A stretch of 64,000 nucleotides of DNA from Marinobacterium rhizophilum (GTDB lineage Bacteria; Pseudomonadota; Gammaproteobacteria; Pseudomonadales; Balneatricaceae): the NCBI RefSeq assembly GCF_024397915.1, contig NZ_CP073347.1, positions 2,790,001 through 2,854,000 of the forward strand, in the 5' to 3' direction. The notes beneath the pieces were generated by a model. That model had not been told where the DNA came from and ran no database searches. It saw only the letters and a list, made by a program, of their open reading frames with translations. A program made the translations under genes and the position numbers. Each line of letters starts with the position of its first letter. Position 1 is the first letter of the stretch. Below are positions 39,974 to 48,946 of the stretch, in pieces.

Positions 39974-40750
39974 TTAGTTGAAGACGAAGCCGCCATTGAC
40001 CGGCAGCGTCTGACCGGTGACAAAACCCGCCAGATCCGACAGCAGATAAAGCACGCTGCCGCTGACATCTTCGGGCATCTGCTCGCGCTGAATCGCCCGG
40101 CCATTGATGTAGTGGTCGTGACGCTCCCTGGGTACGTAGGCCGTCGCTTCCACCAGGGTCAGCCCCGGGCAGATGCAGTTGACGCAGATATTGCGCTCAC
40201 CCAGCTCCCGCGCCATGGATCGGCTCATGGAAATGACCGCACCCTTGCTGGCGACATAGGCCATCAGCCGCGGTGCGCCCCAGAGCGCGGTATCCGATGC
40301 AATATTGACGATCCTGCCGGCACCCGATGCCGCCAGGTGGGGCACCATCGCCCGGCTCATCAGCCAGGTGCCGCGCACGTTCACGCTCATCACCCGGTCC
40401 CAGGTATCGATTTCCAGCTCGCACATGTCCGGGCCGCCGATGCCCGTGGCAATGGCACCGCAGTTGACCAGGCCATCCACCGCTCCGAGGGTTTGCGCGC
40501 TGAATGCCGCCACCGCCTCGACGGACGCGGGGTCTGCCAGGTCCAGCTTCACGGCAACGGCCTCGAAACCCTGCTCCGCCAGCGCGGCCGCCTCCTGCGC
40601 CACCAGCTCGTCGAGAATATCCGCCATCACCACCCGGGCACCGGCGGCGCAGGCGGCCTGGGCAAAGTCCAGCCCCAGCCCGCGGGCGGCACCGGTAATC
40701 AGCAGGCGCTTGCCCGCCAGCAGCGGCTTGGCAACGCGCGGGCTAGTCAT
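39974..40750 (-). CDS. Short-chain dehydrogenase, dihydrodiol dehydrogenase-like
   Basis: A 258-residue classical SDR with TGAARGLGLDF as the cofactor motif, the VNCGAIA structural motif, and Tyr/Lys in YVASKGAV. In this setting it would oxidise a cis-dihydrodiol or hydroxylated intermediate from the Rieske oxygenase to the catechol level. Its start overlaps the oxygenase stop by 8 bases. Other SDR roles cannot be excluded. Confidence 0.85.
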   Translation of the reverse strand: MTSPRVAKPLLAGKRLLITGAARGLGLDFAQAACAAGARVVMADILDELVAQEAAALAEQGFEAVAVKLDLADPASVEAVAAFSAQTLGAVDGLVNCGAIATGIGGPDMCELEIDTWDRVMSVNVRGTWLMSRAMVPHLAASGAGRIVNIASDTALWGAPRLMAYVASKGAVISMSRSMARELGERNICVNCICPGLTLVEATAYVPRERHDHYINGRAIQREQMPEDVSGSVLYLLSDLAGFVTGQTLPVNGGFVFN

Positions 40751-41783
40751 GGGTGGCCTCTTTCGGCTGTGCCGCGGCTTCGATCCGGGCCAGCTGTTTC
40801 TGGGCCAGTTTTTTCATCAGCCGACGCAGCCGCGACAGGCCCACATCGTGCTGGTAAAGGAACTCGTGATCGCGGGCAGCCGGCGCCATCTGCTCGAGAA
40901 TGACCTGGTCCTGCAGCAGTACATCCCAGTGCAGTTTTTCCAGCCGGTTGCGGTAGAGAAAACGCCAGGTGTCGCGCTGCCAGCCCTGCACCTTGCGGGC
41001 ACGCCAGAAGAACACGCGGGTGTTGTGTTCATCGATCGGCGTGGCCTGGCCTACGATCCAGAACTCGCCGCCGGGGCCGAACTTCTGCTGATAGGGAATC
41101 GACAGGCGCAACCAGAAGGTGCCGCTGTCGCCGAACTCGACCCAGTCGAAGTTGACGCCGCTCTGGCCAACCTTCTCGAACCGGAAGCCGTGCTCGGTAT
41201 CGACAATGCGCATGTCGGCGCTGCGCTCGCCCTCGGCCATGGAGTGGGACGTGCAGTGCAGGTAGCTGCCGTGCATCGGGTCCATCACATTGTCGATGGC
41301 ATAACGGTGGTTGCAGGCCCAGTCGGCACTGCAGAGGAAGCTGCTCCACTGCTCGCTTTCGAGCTGCTCCGGCAGTACCAGGTCATCGGGAGCCGCCTCG
41401 GCCTCTAGGCCGAACCAGACGAAGACGGCACCGTGCTTTTCGATAACCGGGTAGGAACGCACGCACTTGCTGCCGCTCATGGGGCAGTTGCTGACGGCCG
41501 GCACATCGGCCACTTCGCCGTCGCCTTTTACCTCGACGCCGTGATACCAGCAGGCCACGCGGTCACCCAGGTTCCAACCCAGGGACAGGCGCGCACCACG
41601 GTGCGGACAGCGATCTTCCAGCGCATGCACCTGGCCATCGCGGTCACGCCACAGCACGATATTGTCCCCCAGGCGGGTAATGCCCACCGGACTGGTGGCC
41701 ACTTCCCAGCTGGCCACCACGGGATACCAGCGGTCGCGCAGCCCAAGATCCAGATAGTTTTCGATTGTTTGCTTGTCGTTCAC
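40743..41783 (-). CDS. Rieske non-heme iron oxygenase, alpha subunit
   Basis: A 346-residue oxygenase of the phthalate dioxygenase/vanillate demethylase type. The Rieske ligands are Cys59, His61, Cys78 and His81 (CPHRG and CWYHG). The mononuclear iron site is in NVMDPMHGSYLH (His171, His176). The start is the GTG at 41783, which has an AGGGGG ribosome site; the longer frame runs into the upstream gene. No beta subunit is present, as is usual for this class. Electrons come from the ferredoxin and reductase in the same operon. The aromatic substrate is unknown. Confidence 0.9.
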   Translation of the reverse strand: MNDKQTIENYLDLGLRDRWYPVVASWEVATSPVGITRLGDNIVLWRDRDGQVHALEDRCPHRGARLSLGWNLGDRVACWYHGVEVKGDGEVADVPAVSNCPMSGSKCVRSYPVIEKHGAVFVWFGLEAEAAPDDLVLPEQLESEQWSSFLCSADWACNHRYAIDNVMDPMHGSYLHCTSHSMAEGERSADMRIVDTEHGFRFEKVGQSGVNFDWVEFGDSGTFWLRLSIPYQQKFGPGGEFWIVGQATPIDEHNTRVFFWRARKVQGWQRDTWRFLYRNRLEKLHWDVLLQDQVILEQMAPAARDHEFLYQHDVGLSRLRRLMKKLAQKQLARIEAAAQPKEATHD

Positions 41784-41796
41784 GGTAACCCCCTGT

Positions 41797-42096
41797 TCAG
41801 TAGCCCAGTCGCGCCATCTCGGCCTGGAAGCTGTCGGTGCTCCAGAGCGCGGCGGCTTCAGTACGTGAACCGCGCGCATTCAGCGCGGCAACCAGGTCAT
41901 CCAGTTCCACCACCCCGGTGGCGAAGACCGCTTCAAGGTGCTCCACCAGGGCTTCTTCATAACGGCTGGGTTCGCGGTGACGCGTCTGCCAGACAATATT
42001 CTGTGCCTGGCCCGGCACCTGGATGTTGTTGATGCCGGCTTCGCTATTGGGCTCGTTCCTGAACCAGGTGGCGAGCTTGGGGTTGTACTCGGTCAT
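41797..42096 (-). CDS. Small conserved protein of the Rieske operon
   Basis: A 99-residue acidic protein without membrane segments or signal peptide, with predicted helices in its second half (EEALVEHLEAVFATGVVELD). It lies 11 bases after the ferredoxin stop and 13 bases before the oxygenase start. From memory, small proteins named recombinase-like helix-turn-helix occur next to Rieske oxygenases in other proteobacteria, and this may be one. It might be a structural partner of the oxygenase. Function is unassigned. Confidence 0.65.
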   Translation of the reverse strand: MTEYNPKLATWFRNEPNSEAGINNIQVPGQAQNIVWQTRHREPSRYEEALVEHLEAVFATGVVELDDLVAALNARGSRTEAAALWSTDSFQAEMARLGY

Positions 42097-42107
42097 GGTG
42101 CGTCTCC

Positions 42108-42416
42108 TCAGGCCAGTTGCAACTGAATGTCGTCGCCGTCAACCCGCACCGCATAGGTGTTCAGGTTGCGACAACCCGGGCCGCTTTCCAGCTTGCCGGT
42201 GGGAATGTCAAAGATCGCTTCGTGCAGCGGACATTCGACGGTGCGGCCTTCAACGAAGCCCTGAGTCAGGAGCGCATAGGCATGGGGGCAGATGTCTTCG
42301 ATGGCAAAGAAGTTCTCTTCCACCTTGAACACACCCAGTTCCTTGTCTTCGACCTTGACTGAAAACGGGCTGTCTTCCGATACCTGCCCCACTTTGCAAA
42401 CTGAAACCCAGTTCAT
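42108..42416 (-). CDS. Rieske [2Fe-2S] ferredoxin
   Basis: A 102-residue ferredoxin with a Rieske cluster: Cys43 and His45 in CPHAYA, Cys62 and His65 in CPLHEA. It carries electrons from the FAD reductase to the oxygenase. The ATG at 42416 has an AGGTGG site; a GTG three codons upstream overlaps that site and is rejected. It is the first gene of the 12-kb operon and lies just after a palindromic operator candidate. Confidence 0.92.
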   Translation of the reverse strand: MNWVSVCKVGQVSEDSPFSVKVEDKELGVFKVEENFFAIEDICPHAYALLTQGFVEGRTVECPLHEAIFDIPTGKLESGPGCRNLNTYAVRVDGDDIQLQLA

Positions 42417-42432
42417 CTCGACCACCTTTTGT

Positions 42433-42463
42433 TTTGTATATAAACACTCGTCTTATATGCAAA
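42433..42463. promoter_or_regulatory. Palindromic operator candidate upstream of the Rieske operon
   Basis: An inverted repeat with 11-base arms, TTTGTATATAA (42433-42443) and TTATATGCAAA (42453-42463), matching at 10 of 11 positions with a 9-base spacer. It lies 17-47 bases before the ferredoxin ATG, in the 5' untranslated or core promoter region. An IclR or other dimeric regulator could bind here. The rest of 42464-42880 is A-rich and shows no supported gene. Confidence 0.55.
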
Positions 42464-42879
42464 CAAAGACTACCCCCAGCCCAAACCCAAGTCAACCCCG
42501 CAGAATTCACAGGGGTATGTCATGAAAAGCCTCTGAAAAACACCGAGAATGACTGCAAAAAATGAATAAAAACAAAAATTAAGCAATTTTTACATGACCC
42601 TTAAACCTGGAATCAAAGGGACTCCGAGCCCCCGGAACTCAAAAAAAACATAAAATGGCAGCGGAAAAATGCACCGGAACTTGGATAAAGCGATAGTTCA
42701 AATATGATCAAGTAGCGCGCACGGCAATGCTCGCCTCAACCGCCGGGCGATATGCAGACAGGAGAAAAGCCAGCCAGATGGCGACTGTACGCAGGGGCGT
42801 TACAGCAAAAACGACAGGAACAGTAACCAGGGAAGTACAACAGGCCAGGCAGGGGTGCATACAGGCCGCCGGGATCGAC

Positions 42880-43760
42880 AGGATGGGCGACTATCCCGGG
42901 CAATTCCGGGCAATCCCGGCGATTTCAGCAAGCGCTATGAAAGCGATCAGAACTGGGACGAATGCAGCCCCAGGGTGCGGGACAGGTCTTTGGAGGCCTT
43001 GACCACCTCCTCTCGGATGCGGCCGTCGAACGCGTCACGGGACAGGCTTCCCAGCGGGCAACTTACGCAGCTCGTGTCCACAAAGGCGCAGCGACAATAC
43101 GCCCAGCTGTTTCAGGAGCTCCAGGCTCAGCACCTAAGCCGGGATTGGCAGGATGGGCGACTATCCCGGGCAATCCGGGCAATTCCGGGCAATCCGGACT
43201 ATTTCAGCAAGCGTTATGAAAGCGATCAGAACTGGGACGAATGCAGCCCCAGGGTGCGGGACAGCTCTTTGGAGGCCTTGACCACTTCCTCACGGATGCG
43301 GCCGTCGAACTCGTCACGGGACAGGCTTCCCAGCGGGCAACTTACGCAGCTCGTGTCCACAAAGGCGCAGCGACAATACGCCCAGCTGTTTCAGGAGCTC
43401 CAGGCTCAGCACCTAAGCCGGGATTGGCAGGATGGGCGACTATCCCGGGCAATCCGGGCAATTCCGGGCAATCCGGACTATTTCAGCAAGCGTTATGAAA
43501 GCGATCAGAACTGGGACGAATGCAGCCCCAGGGTGCGGGACAGCTCTTTGGAGGCCTTGACCACTTCCTCACGGATGCGGCCGTCGAACTCGTCACGGGA
43601 GAGGCTTCCCGGCGGGCAACTTACGCAGCTCGTGTCCACAAAGGCGCAGCGACAATACGCCCAGCTGTTTCAGGAGCTCCAGGCTCAGCACCTAAGCCGG
43701 GATTGACAGGATGGGCGACCATCCCGGGCAACCCCGGGCAATCCGGACTATTTCAGAAAG
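42880..43760 (-). repeat. 279-bp tandem array of partial copies of the iclR 3' end
   Basis: Three partial copies of the iclR 3' end start (at the CGATCAG containing the stop codon) at 42944, 43223 and 43502, with the real gene end at 43761. The period is exactly 279 bases twice, then 259. Each unit contains about 120 bases of strong identity to the last 40 codons, weaker similarity beyond it, and a linker of about 120 bases that carries GC-rich short repeats (CCCGGGCAATCCGGGCAATT). The first unit is more diverged. Because 279 is a multiple of three, the plus strand is open across the array (42855-43706), but that frame is antisense to a regulator tail and is not called. Confidence 0.92.
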
Positions 43761-43763
43761 CGA

Positions 43764-44552
43764 TCAGAACTGGGACGAATGCAGCCCCAGGGTGCGGGAC
43801 AGGTCTTTGGAGGCCTTGACCACCTCCTCACGGATGCGGCCGTCGAACTCGTCACGGGAGAGGCTTCCCAGCGGGCAACTCACGGAAACCGCAGCCACAA
43901 TACGCCGGTCATCCACGCTCAGTACCGGTGCCACACAGGCTGCCATGCCGGGATTGAAGTGCCCCCAGGCAATCGCGGCATCCTTGCCACGGTAACTGCG
44001 CACCCGCTCGAGCAAGGCCTCGGGCGTGGCCGGAGTGGTTTCGGTAAAACGCTCGAAGCCGTAATCCTGGTACAGCTCCAGGATGGCATCATCCGACAGC
44101 GTGGACAGCATGAGCTGACCGGTCACGGTAGCATGGGCCGGCCAGCGTGTGCCCACCGATACGGTACTGGTGAAGGGGCCGGTGGCCTGGAAGCATTCGA
44201 CAATTACCGTGTTGTGGCCATCGCGAATCAGCAGCTGACTGGCCAGGGTTGTCTGGTTGCGCAGGTGCTCCAGTATCGGCCGCGAAGGCTCCAGCAACTC
44301 CAGGCTGGAGAGGTACTGGAAACCCAGATCCAGGATGCGGGAACTCAGGGTATAGCGGTTGCTGTCACCGACACGGCGCAGAAAGCCGCAGTTTTCCAGG
44401 GTGTACACCAGGCGGAAGGTACTGGAACGGTTCACCCCGATCGCCTCGGCCAGTTCGGATATCGATTGTTCCCGCTTGTGCTTGCTGAACTGCTGCAACA
44501 CAGCCAGCCCCCGCACCAGGCCCGGGACTATATAACGGTCATCTGTTTCCAT
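43764..44552 (-). CDS. IclR family transcriptional regulator
   Basis: A 262-residue IclR-type regulator with an N-terminal winged helix (about residues 10-70, ISELAEAIGVNRSSTFRLVY) and a C-terminal GAF-like effector domain ending normally. The ATG at 44552 gives the standard family length; the frame is open another 123 bases upstream. It lies between the Rieske operon and the divergent NCS1-hydantoinase operon and could control either. Its 3' end is reproduced in the array just downstream. Confidence 0.9.
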   Translation of the reverse strand: METDDRYIVPGLVRGLAVLQQFSKHKREQSISELAEAIGVNRSSTFRLVYTLENCGFLRRVGDSNRYTLSSRILDLGFQYLSSLELLEPSRPILEHLRNQTTLASQLLIRDGHNTVIVECFQATGPFTSTVSVGTRWPAHATVTGQLMLSTLSDDAILELYQDYGFERFTETTPATPEALLERVRSYRGKDAAIAWGHFNPGMAACVAPVLSVDDRRIVAAVSVSCPLGSLSRDEFDGRIREEVVKASKDLSRTLGLHSSQF

Positions 44553-45061
44553 GATCTGCCTGTACCCACTGCGAACACTGCCAAAACGACCTGCGATTGG
44601 ATCATGCGCCCCTGGAGCTGTCAATTGAAGCCGCCGGTACGCCGCACGGCCTGGTGTCACCGGAAACGCCCTCAATTTTTTACCTATTGGAAAAATAATC
44701 TTGCCTGCCCGGTTCCCAGGTTATATATTGACCAGAAGGTAAAACAACAACAATAACAGCAGACAGGTCCTGCCCGTGCTTCAGCTTGCAGGCAGCCAGG
44801 TACCGGATCTGCAGAAGACGGAGACAGGATCGTGATCAGAACCTCATACCGCACCACGCCCTCGCTGCCCGGCAGCTTCCACTGCGCCACCACCACTCGA
44901 ACTCCTGCCCCACCGGGCTTCGTGTCCTGAAGATACACCGGGGCTGCCCTATCGGCGACCCTGACTCAAAGCGTTCCCCCTAGCGATCTCCGACAGATAC
45001 CCGGCTGCCTGGCAGTGCCCGGCGGTAACGGGATCATTAATAACAAGAAAGAGGATGCATC
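44553..45061. promoter_or_regulatory. Divergent iclR/NCS1 intergenic region
   Basis: No gene is supported in these 509 bases. An AT-rich patch at 44672-44755, including TTTTTTACCTATTGG and TTATATATTGACC, is the likely promoter zone for one or both directions. A good ribosome site (AGAGGA) precedes the NCS1 ATG at 45062. No clear palindrome matching the Rieske operator is seen here. Confidence 0.45.
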
Positions 45062-46564
45062 ATGAGTACCGAGCCCAACCGTACCTCAACCGCCGTCCAG
45101 GTTGGCGAGTTCTACGAGCTCAACACCGGCGCCGACGTGCGAGACAGTGTCCACTACAACGAGGACATCGCCCCCACCAGAATCCGCGAGCGCACCTGGT
45201 CAACCTGGAACGTCGCCGCCCTCTGGGTCGGCATGGCCATTTGCGTCCCGACCTATACCCTGGGCGGCGTGCTGACCGCCTACTTCGGACTGTCGGTATC
45301 CGAGGCCCTTGTCACCATCCTGCTGGCCAACGTCGTGGTGCTGATACCGCTCACGCTGAACGCCTACGCCGGCACCAAGTTCGGCATTCCGTTCCCGGTG
45401 CTGCTGCGCTCATCCTTCGGTGTTCTGGGCTCCAACATTCCCTGCCTGATTCGAGCCCTGGTGGCCTGTGGCTGGTTTGGCATCCAGACGCTGTTCGGTG
45501 GTGTCGCCATCCATATACTGTTCTCGGCCCTGATACCGGGCTGGGAGAACCTGGGCAGCAGCGGCGAAGTCATCGGCTTCTTCCTGTTCCTGGCCATGAA
45601 CCTCTATATCGTTATCAAGGGTTCCGAGTCGATCAAGATCCTGGAAACCCTGTCGGCCCCCCTGCTGCTGGGTGTCAGCATCGGCCTGATGATGTGGGCC
45701 ATGCCGCAGATCTCGATGACCGAATTGCTGGCCACGCCGGCCAACCGTCCCGAGGGCGCCTCTTTCTGGGGGTACTTCTTCGGCGGCCTCACCGCCATGG
45801 TCGGCTTCTGGGCCACGCTGTCGCTGAACATCCCGGATTTCAGCCGCTACGTTAAATCCCAGAAGGACCAGATTACCGGCCAGATTATCGGCCTGCCCCT
45901 GACCATGTTCTTCTTCGCCTCTCTGGGCGTTGTACTCACCGCCGCCTCCGCCAGCCTGGTGGGCGAGACCATCTCGGATCCGGTCAACCTGATCGGCAAG
46001 ATCGACAGCCCCGTCTGGGTCGTGATCGCCATGATCATGATCATTATCGCGACACTGTCCACCAACACCGCGGCCAATATCGTCTCGCCCACCAACGACT
46101 TTCAGAACATCGCTCCCAAGAAAATCAACCAGACCCGCGGCGTGTTGCTGACCGGAGCCCTGGGCATCCTCCTGATGAGCTGGGAGCTGCTGAAAAAACT
46201 CGGTGTGATCGATTCGGATGTCAGTGTCGAGGCCATGTACACCGGCTGGCTGCTGGGCTATTCCAGCCTGCTGGGCCCGATCGCCGGCATCATGATCGTC
46301 GACTACTTCGTGATCAAGCGTCAGTTCCTCAACCTGCCTGAACTGTACAAGACCCACGGCATCTACCGCGGCTTCAACCCCGCGGGCCTCACCGCCTTTG
46401 GCTTGCCGGTGGCACTGACACTGTTTTCCATCAGCACCGGCTACCTGGACTGGTTTTACCAGTACGGCTGGTTCACCGGGTCCATCCTGGGGGGGCTGGT
46501 GTACTGGGTTGCCGCCAGCAAACTGCCGGCTCCCGCATCCCAGGGCCTGGCCCAGGGCAACTGA
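45062..46564 (+). CDS. NCS1 family nucleobase/hydantoin permease
   Basis: A 500-residue membrane protein of the NCS1 family (cytosine, allantoin, hydantoin permeases) with about 12 helices. Family features include the N-terminal TWSTWNVAALWVGMAICVP and the mid-protein GFWATLSLNIPDFSRY segment, matching the conserved substrate and sodium-site helices of Mhp1. It is followed after 86 bases by a dihydropyrimidinase/hydantoinase gene, so it most likely imports a hydantoin, dihydropyrimidine or pyrimidine. Confidence 0.92.
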   Translation: MSTEPNRTSTAVQVGEFYELNTGADVRDSVHYNEDIAPTRIRERTWSTWNVAALWVGMAICVPTYTLGGVLTAYFGLSVSEALVTILLANVVVLIPLTLNAYAGTKFGIPFPVLLRSSFGVLGSNIPCLIRALVACGWFGIQTLFGGVAIHILFSALIPGWENLGSSGEVIGFFLFLAMNLYIVIKGSESIKILETLSAPLLLGVSIGLMMWAMPQISMTELLATPANRPEGASFWGYFFGGLTAMVGFWATLSLNIPDFSRYVKSQKDQITGQIIGLPLTMFFFASLGVVLTAASASLVGETISDPVNLIGKIDSPVWVVIAMIMIIIATLSTNTAANIVSPTNDFQNIAPKKINQTRGVLLTGALGILLMSWELLKKLGVIDSDVSVEAMYTGWLLGYSSLLGPIAGIMIVDYFVIKRQFLNLPELYKTHGIYRGFNPAGLTAFGLPVALTLFSISTGYLDWFYQYGWFTGSILGGLVYWVAASKLPAPASQGLAQGN

Positions 46565-46650
46565 TACAACGCGCGGCCTGGGCGCCTGATACCGACTAGC
46601 CGGTACCGGGCGCTGCGGGCGCACACGCCTGTCTACAGAAGGAGAAACCC

Positions 46651-48135
46651 ATGTCCATCGTGATTCGTGGTGGTACCGTCGTGACCGCCGACCACAGCTT
46701 TCGTGCAGACGTTTACTGTGAAAAGGGCCTGATCGCCGCCATTGGCGAAAACCTGGAGGTGCCCGCGGGTGCAGCCGTCATCGATGCCACGGGGCAGTAC
46801 ATCATGCCCGGCGGCATCGACCCCCACACCCATATGCAGCTTCCCTTTATGGGCACCGTGGCCACCGAGGACTTCTACACCGGCACGGCAGCGGGACTGG
46901 CGGGCGGCACCACCAGCATTATCGACTTTGTAATCCCGGCGCCCGGCCAGCGTCTGATGGAAGCCTACGAGCAGTGGCGCGACTGGTCCGCCAAATCGGC
47001 CTCGGATTACAGCTTCCATGTTGCCATTACCTGGTGGGACGATTCCGTTGCCGCCGATATGGAAACCCTGGTCAAGCAGCACGGCGTTAACAGTTTCAAG
47101 CATTTCATGGCCTACAAGAACGCCATCATGGCGGACGATGAAATCCTGGTGAAGAGCTTTCGCCGCTCGGTGGAACTCGGTGCCATGCCAACGGTGCATG
47201 CCGAAAACGGCGAACTGGTGTTCCAGCTGCAACAGGAGATGCTGGCCCGCGGCATGACCGGGCCCGAAGCCCACCCGCTGTCGCGCCCGCCGATCGTCGA
47301 AGGTGAGGCGGCGAACCGCGCCATCCAGATTGCCCAGGTCATGAATGTGCCCATCTATATCGTGCATGTATCGTGCAAGGAGTCGCTGGATGCCATCACC
47401 CGGGCTCGCAATGACGGCCAGCGCGTTTACGGCGAAGTGCTGGCCGGCCACCTGGCCATCGATGACAGCGTCTATCGCAACAGCAGTTTCGAGTTTGCCG
47501 CCGCCCACGTGATGAGCCCGCCGTTTCGTTCAAGGCAGCACCAGGACGCGCTCTGGCAGGGCCTGCAGGGCGGCAACCTGCAAACCACCGCCACCGACCA
47601 CTGCTGCTTCTGCGCCGAGCAAAAGGCCGCCGGCAAGGACGATTTCACCAAGATTCCCAACGGCACCGCCGGTATCGAAGACCGCCTTGCCATCATCTGG
47701 GACGAGGGCGTCAACAAGGGCCGCCTGACCATGAACGAGTTTGTTGCCGTCACTTCCACCAACACAGCCAAGATCTTTAATCTCTACCCGCGCAAGGGCT
47801 CGGTAAGCGTCGGCGCCGATGCCGACCTGGTTGTCTGGGACCCCGCCGGCACCCGCACCATTTCGGCCAGCACCCACCACCAGAACATCGACTTCAATAT
47901 CTTCGAAGGACGTACCGTGACCGGCATTCCCAGCCACACCCTGAGCCAGGGCAAGCTGGTATGGTGCAATGGCGAGCTGACGGCGGAAAAGGGCGCGGGT
48001 CGTTATATCCACCGGCCGGCCTTTGCGCCGGTGTTTGATGCACTGGCCAAAAAACGTGAACTCGATACGCCGGTGGCGGTTGAACGCGACAGCGGAGCGG
48101 CTTGCCAGCGCGGCCAAACGGCCACACCTGCGTGA
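46651..48135 (+). CDS. Dihydropyrimidinase / D-hydantoinase
   Basis: A 494-residue cyclic amidohydrolase that opens dihydropyrimidine or hydantoin rings to N-carbamoyl amino acids. The metal ligands are visible: HTH in GGIDPHTHMQ, the carboxylated Lys in SFKHFMAYK, His in VHAENG and VHVSC, and Asp in TATDHCCF. The ribosome site AGGAG is well placed. Its product is the natural substrate of the carbamoylase at 59.6-60.9 kb. It is longer than average because of a low-complexity C-terminus of about 25 residues. Confidence 0.93.
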   Translation: MSIVIRGGTVVTADHSFRADVYCEKGLIAAIGENLEVPAGAAVIDATGQYIMPGGIDPHTHMQLPFMGTVATEDFYTGTAAGLAGGTTSIIDFVIPAPGQRLMEAYEQWRDWSAKSASDYSFHVAITWWDDSVAADMETLVKQHGVNSFKHFMAYKNAIMADDEILVKSFRRSVELGAMPTVHAENGELVFQLQQEMLARGMTGPEAHPLSRPPIVEGEAANRAIQIAQVMNVPIYIVHVSCKESLDAITRARNDGQRVYGEVLAGHLAIDDSVYRNSSFEFAAAHVMSPPFRSRQHQDALWQGLQGGNLQTTATDHCCFCAEQKAAGKDDFTKIPNGTAGIEDRLAIIWDEGVNKGRLTMNEFVAVTSTNTAKIFNLYPRKGSVSVGADADLVVWDPAGTRTISASTHHQNIDFNIFEGRTVTGIPSHTLSQGKLVWCNGELTAEKGAGRYIHRPAFAPVFDALAKKRELDTPVAVERDSGAACQRGQTATPA

Positions 48136-48207
48136 ACCTGCCCCCGGAAGGGGGCCATTGACCGGCCATCAATGCAGACGTCCGCTGCAGCCACGAGGAC
48201 AAACAGC

Positions 48208-48654
48208 ATGCACTGGCTCGCCATACCCTTCACACTGCTGGCAGGTACCGTTCTGGCAATGCAGATCGGCGTCAACAGCACCCTGGCTCGCCATGCAGGC
48301 TCCGCACTCTGGGCCTCGGGGGCATCCTTCGTGGTGGGCAGCCTGGCACTGCTCATCATCTGTATTCTATACCTGCGCCAGCCCTGGCCCGGGCTGGACG
48401 CGCTGCGCGCGGCGCCCATCTGGTCCTGGGCAGGCGGTCTGCTCGGCGCCTTCTATGTCACCACCCTGATCATCTTTGCGCCGCGCATCGGCGCGACCCT
48501 TGCGCTGGCACTGGTCATCGCCGGGCAATTGACCGGCGCCCTGCTGCTGGACCGTTTCGGCCTGTTCGGCTTTGCGCCTCAGGCTATCACCCCGGGCCGC
48601 CTGGCCGGCATCGCGCTGATACTGGCCGGTGCCATCCTCGTCCGGCGCTTCTGA
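48208..48654 (+). CDS. Small DMT family transporter (DUF606/YdcZ-like)
   Basis: A 148-residue membrane protein with about five helices (MHWLAIPFTLLAGTVLAMQIG start) of the DUF606 family, half-size members of the drug/metabolite transporter superfamily. Substrate unknown. The ATG at 48208 has a GAGG site; an upstream in-frame ATG does not. It may export a product of the hydantoinase pathway, which it follows by 72 bases. Confidence 0.82.
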   Translation: MHWLAIPFTLLAGTVLAMQIGVNSTLARHAGSALWASGASFVVGSLALLIICILYLRQPWPGLDALRAAPIWSWAGGLLGAFYVTTLIIFAPRIGATLALALVIAGQLTGALLLDRFGLFGFAPQAITPGRLAGIALILAGAILVRRF

Positions 48655-48946
48655 CCTGCCCCAAGCCGTTACAGCGCACTGGGCTGGCAGGCAGGGATGG
48701 CCAGCGCCTGGCGTGGCGGCCCCGCTTCTGCCTCCGGACTTTGCGCCGGCCACAGGCAACTCTAAAAAGCGCTTTCTAATCAAATGGTTGATACCAGCCA
48801 TGAACATTTAACGCACAACTGTTTCCTCCGCGCATACTGCTATACTTATGACTGCTATAAGCAGCAGCATATAGACTGCTGCTTGCCAGCGACGCAACAG
48901 TCTTTTGAGACAGGGGGATCTCAGCCCAACTCGATGGAGGTGTGTC

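Noticed and set aside
38903..40903. 666-codon open frame on the plus strand
   Set aside because: It is antisense to the ring-cleavage dioxygenase and SDR genes of the Rieske operon, with no recognisable motif.
42880..43760. CRISPR array
   Set aside because: The units are 279 bases and near identical over their whole length, with no short repeat/unique spacer alternation and no cas genes.
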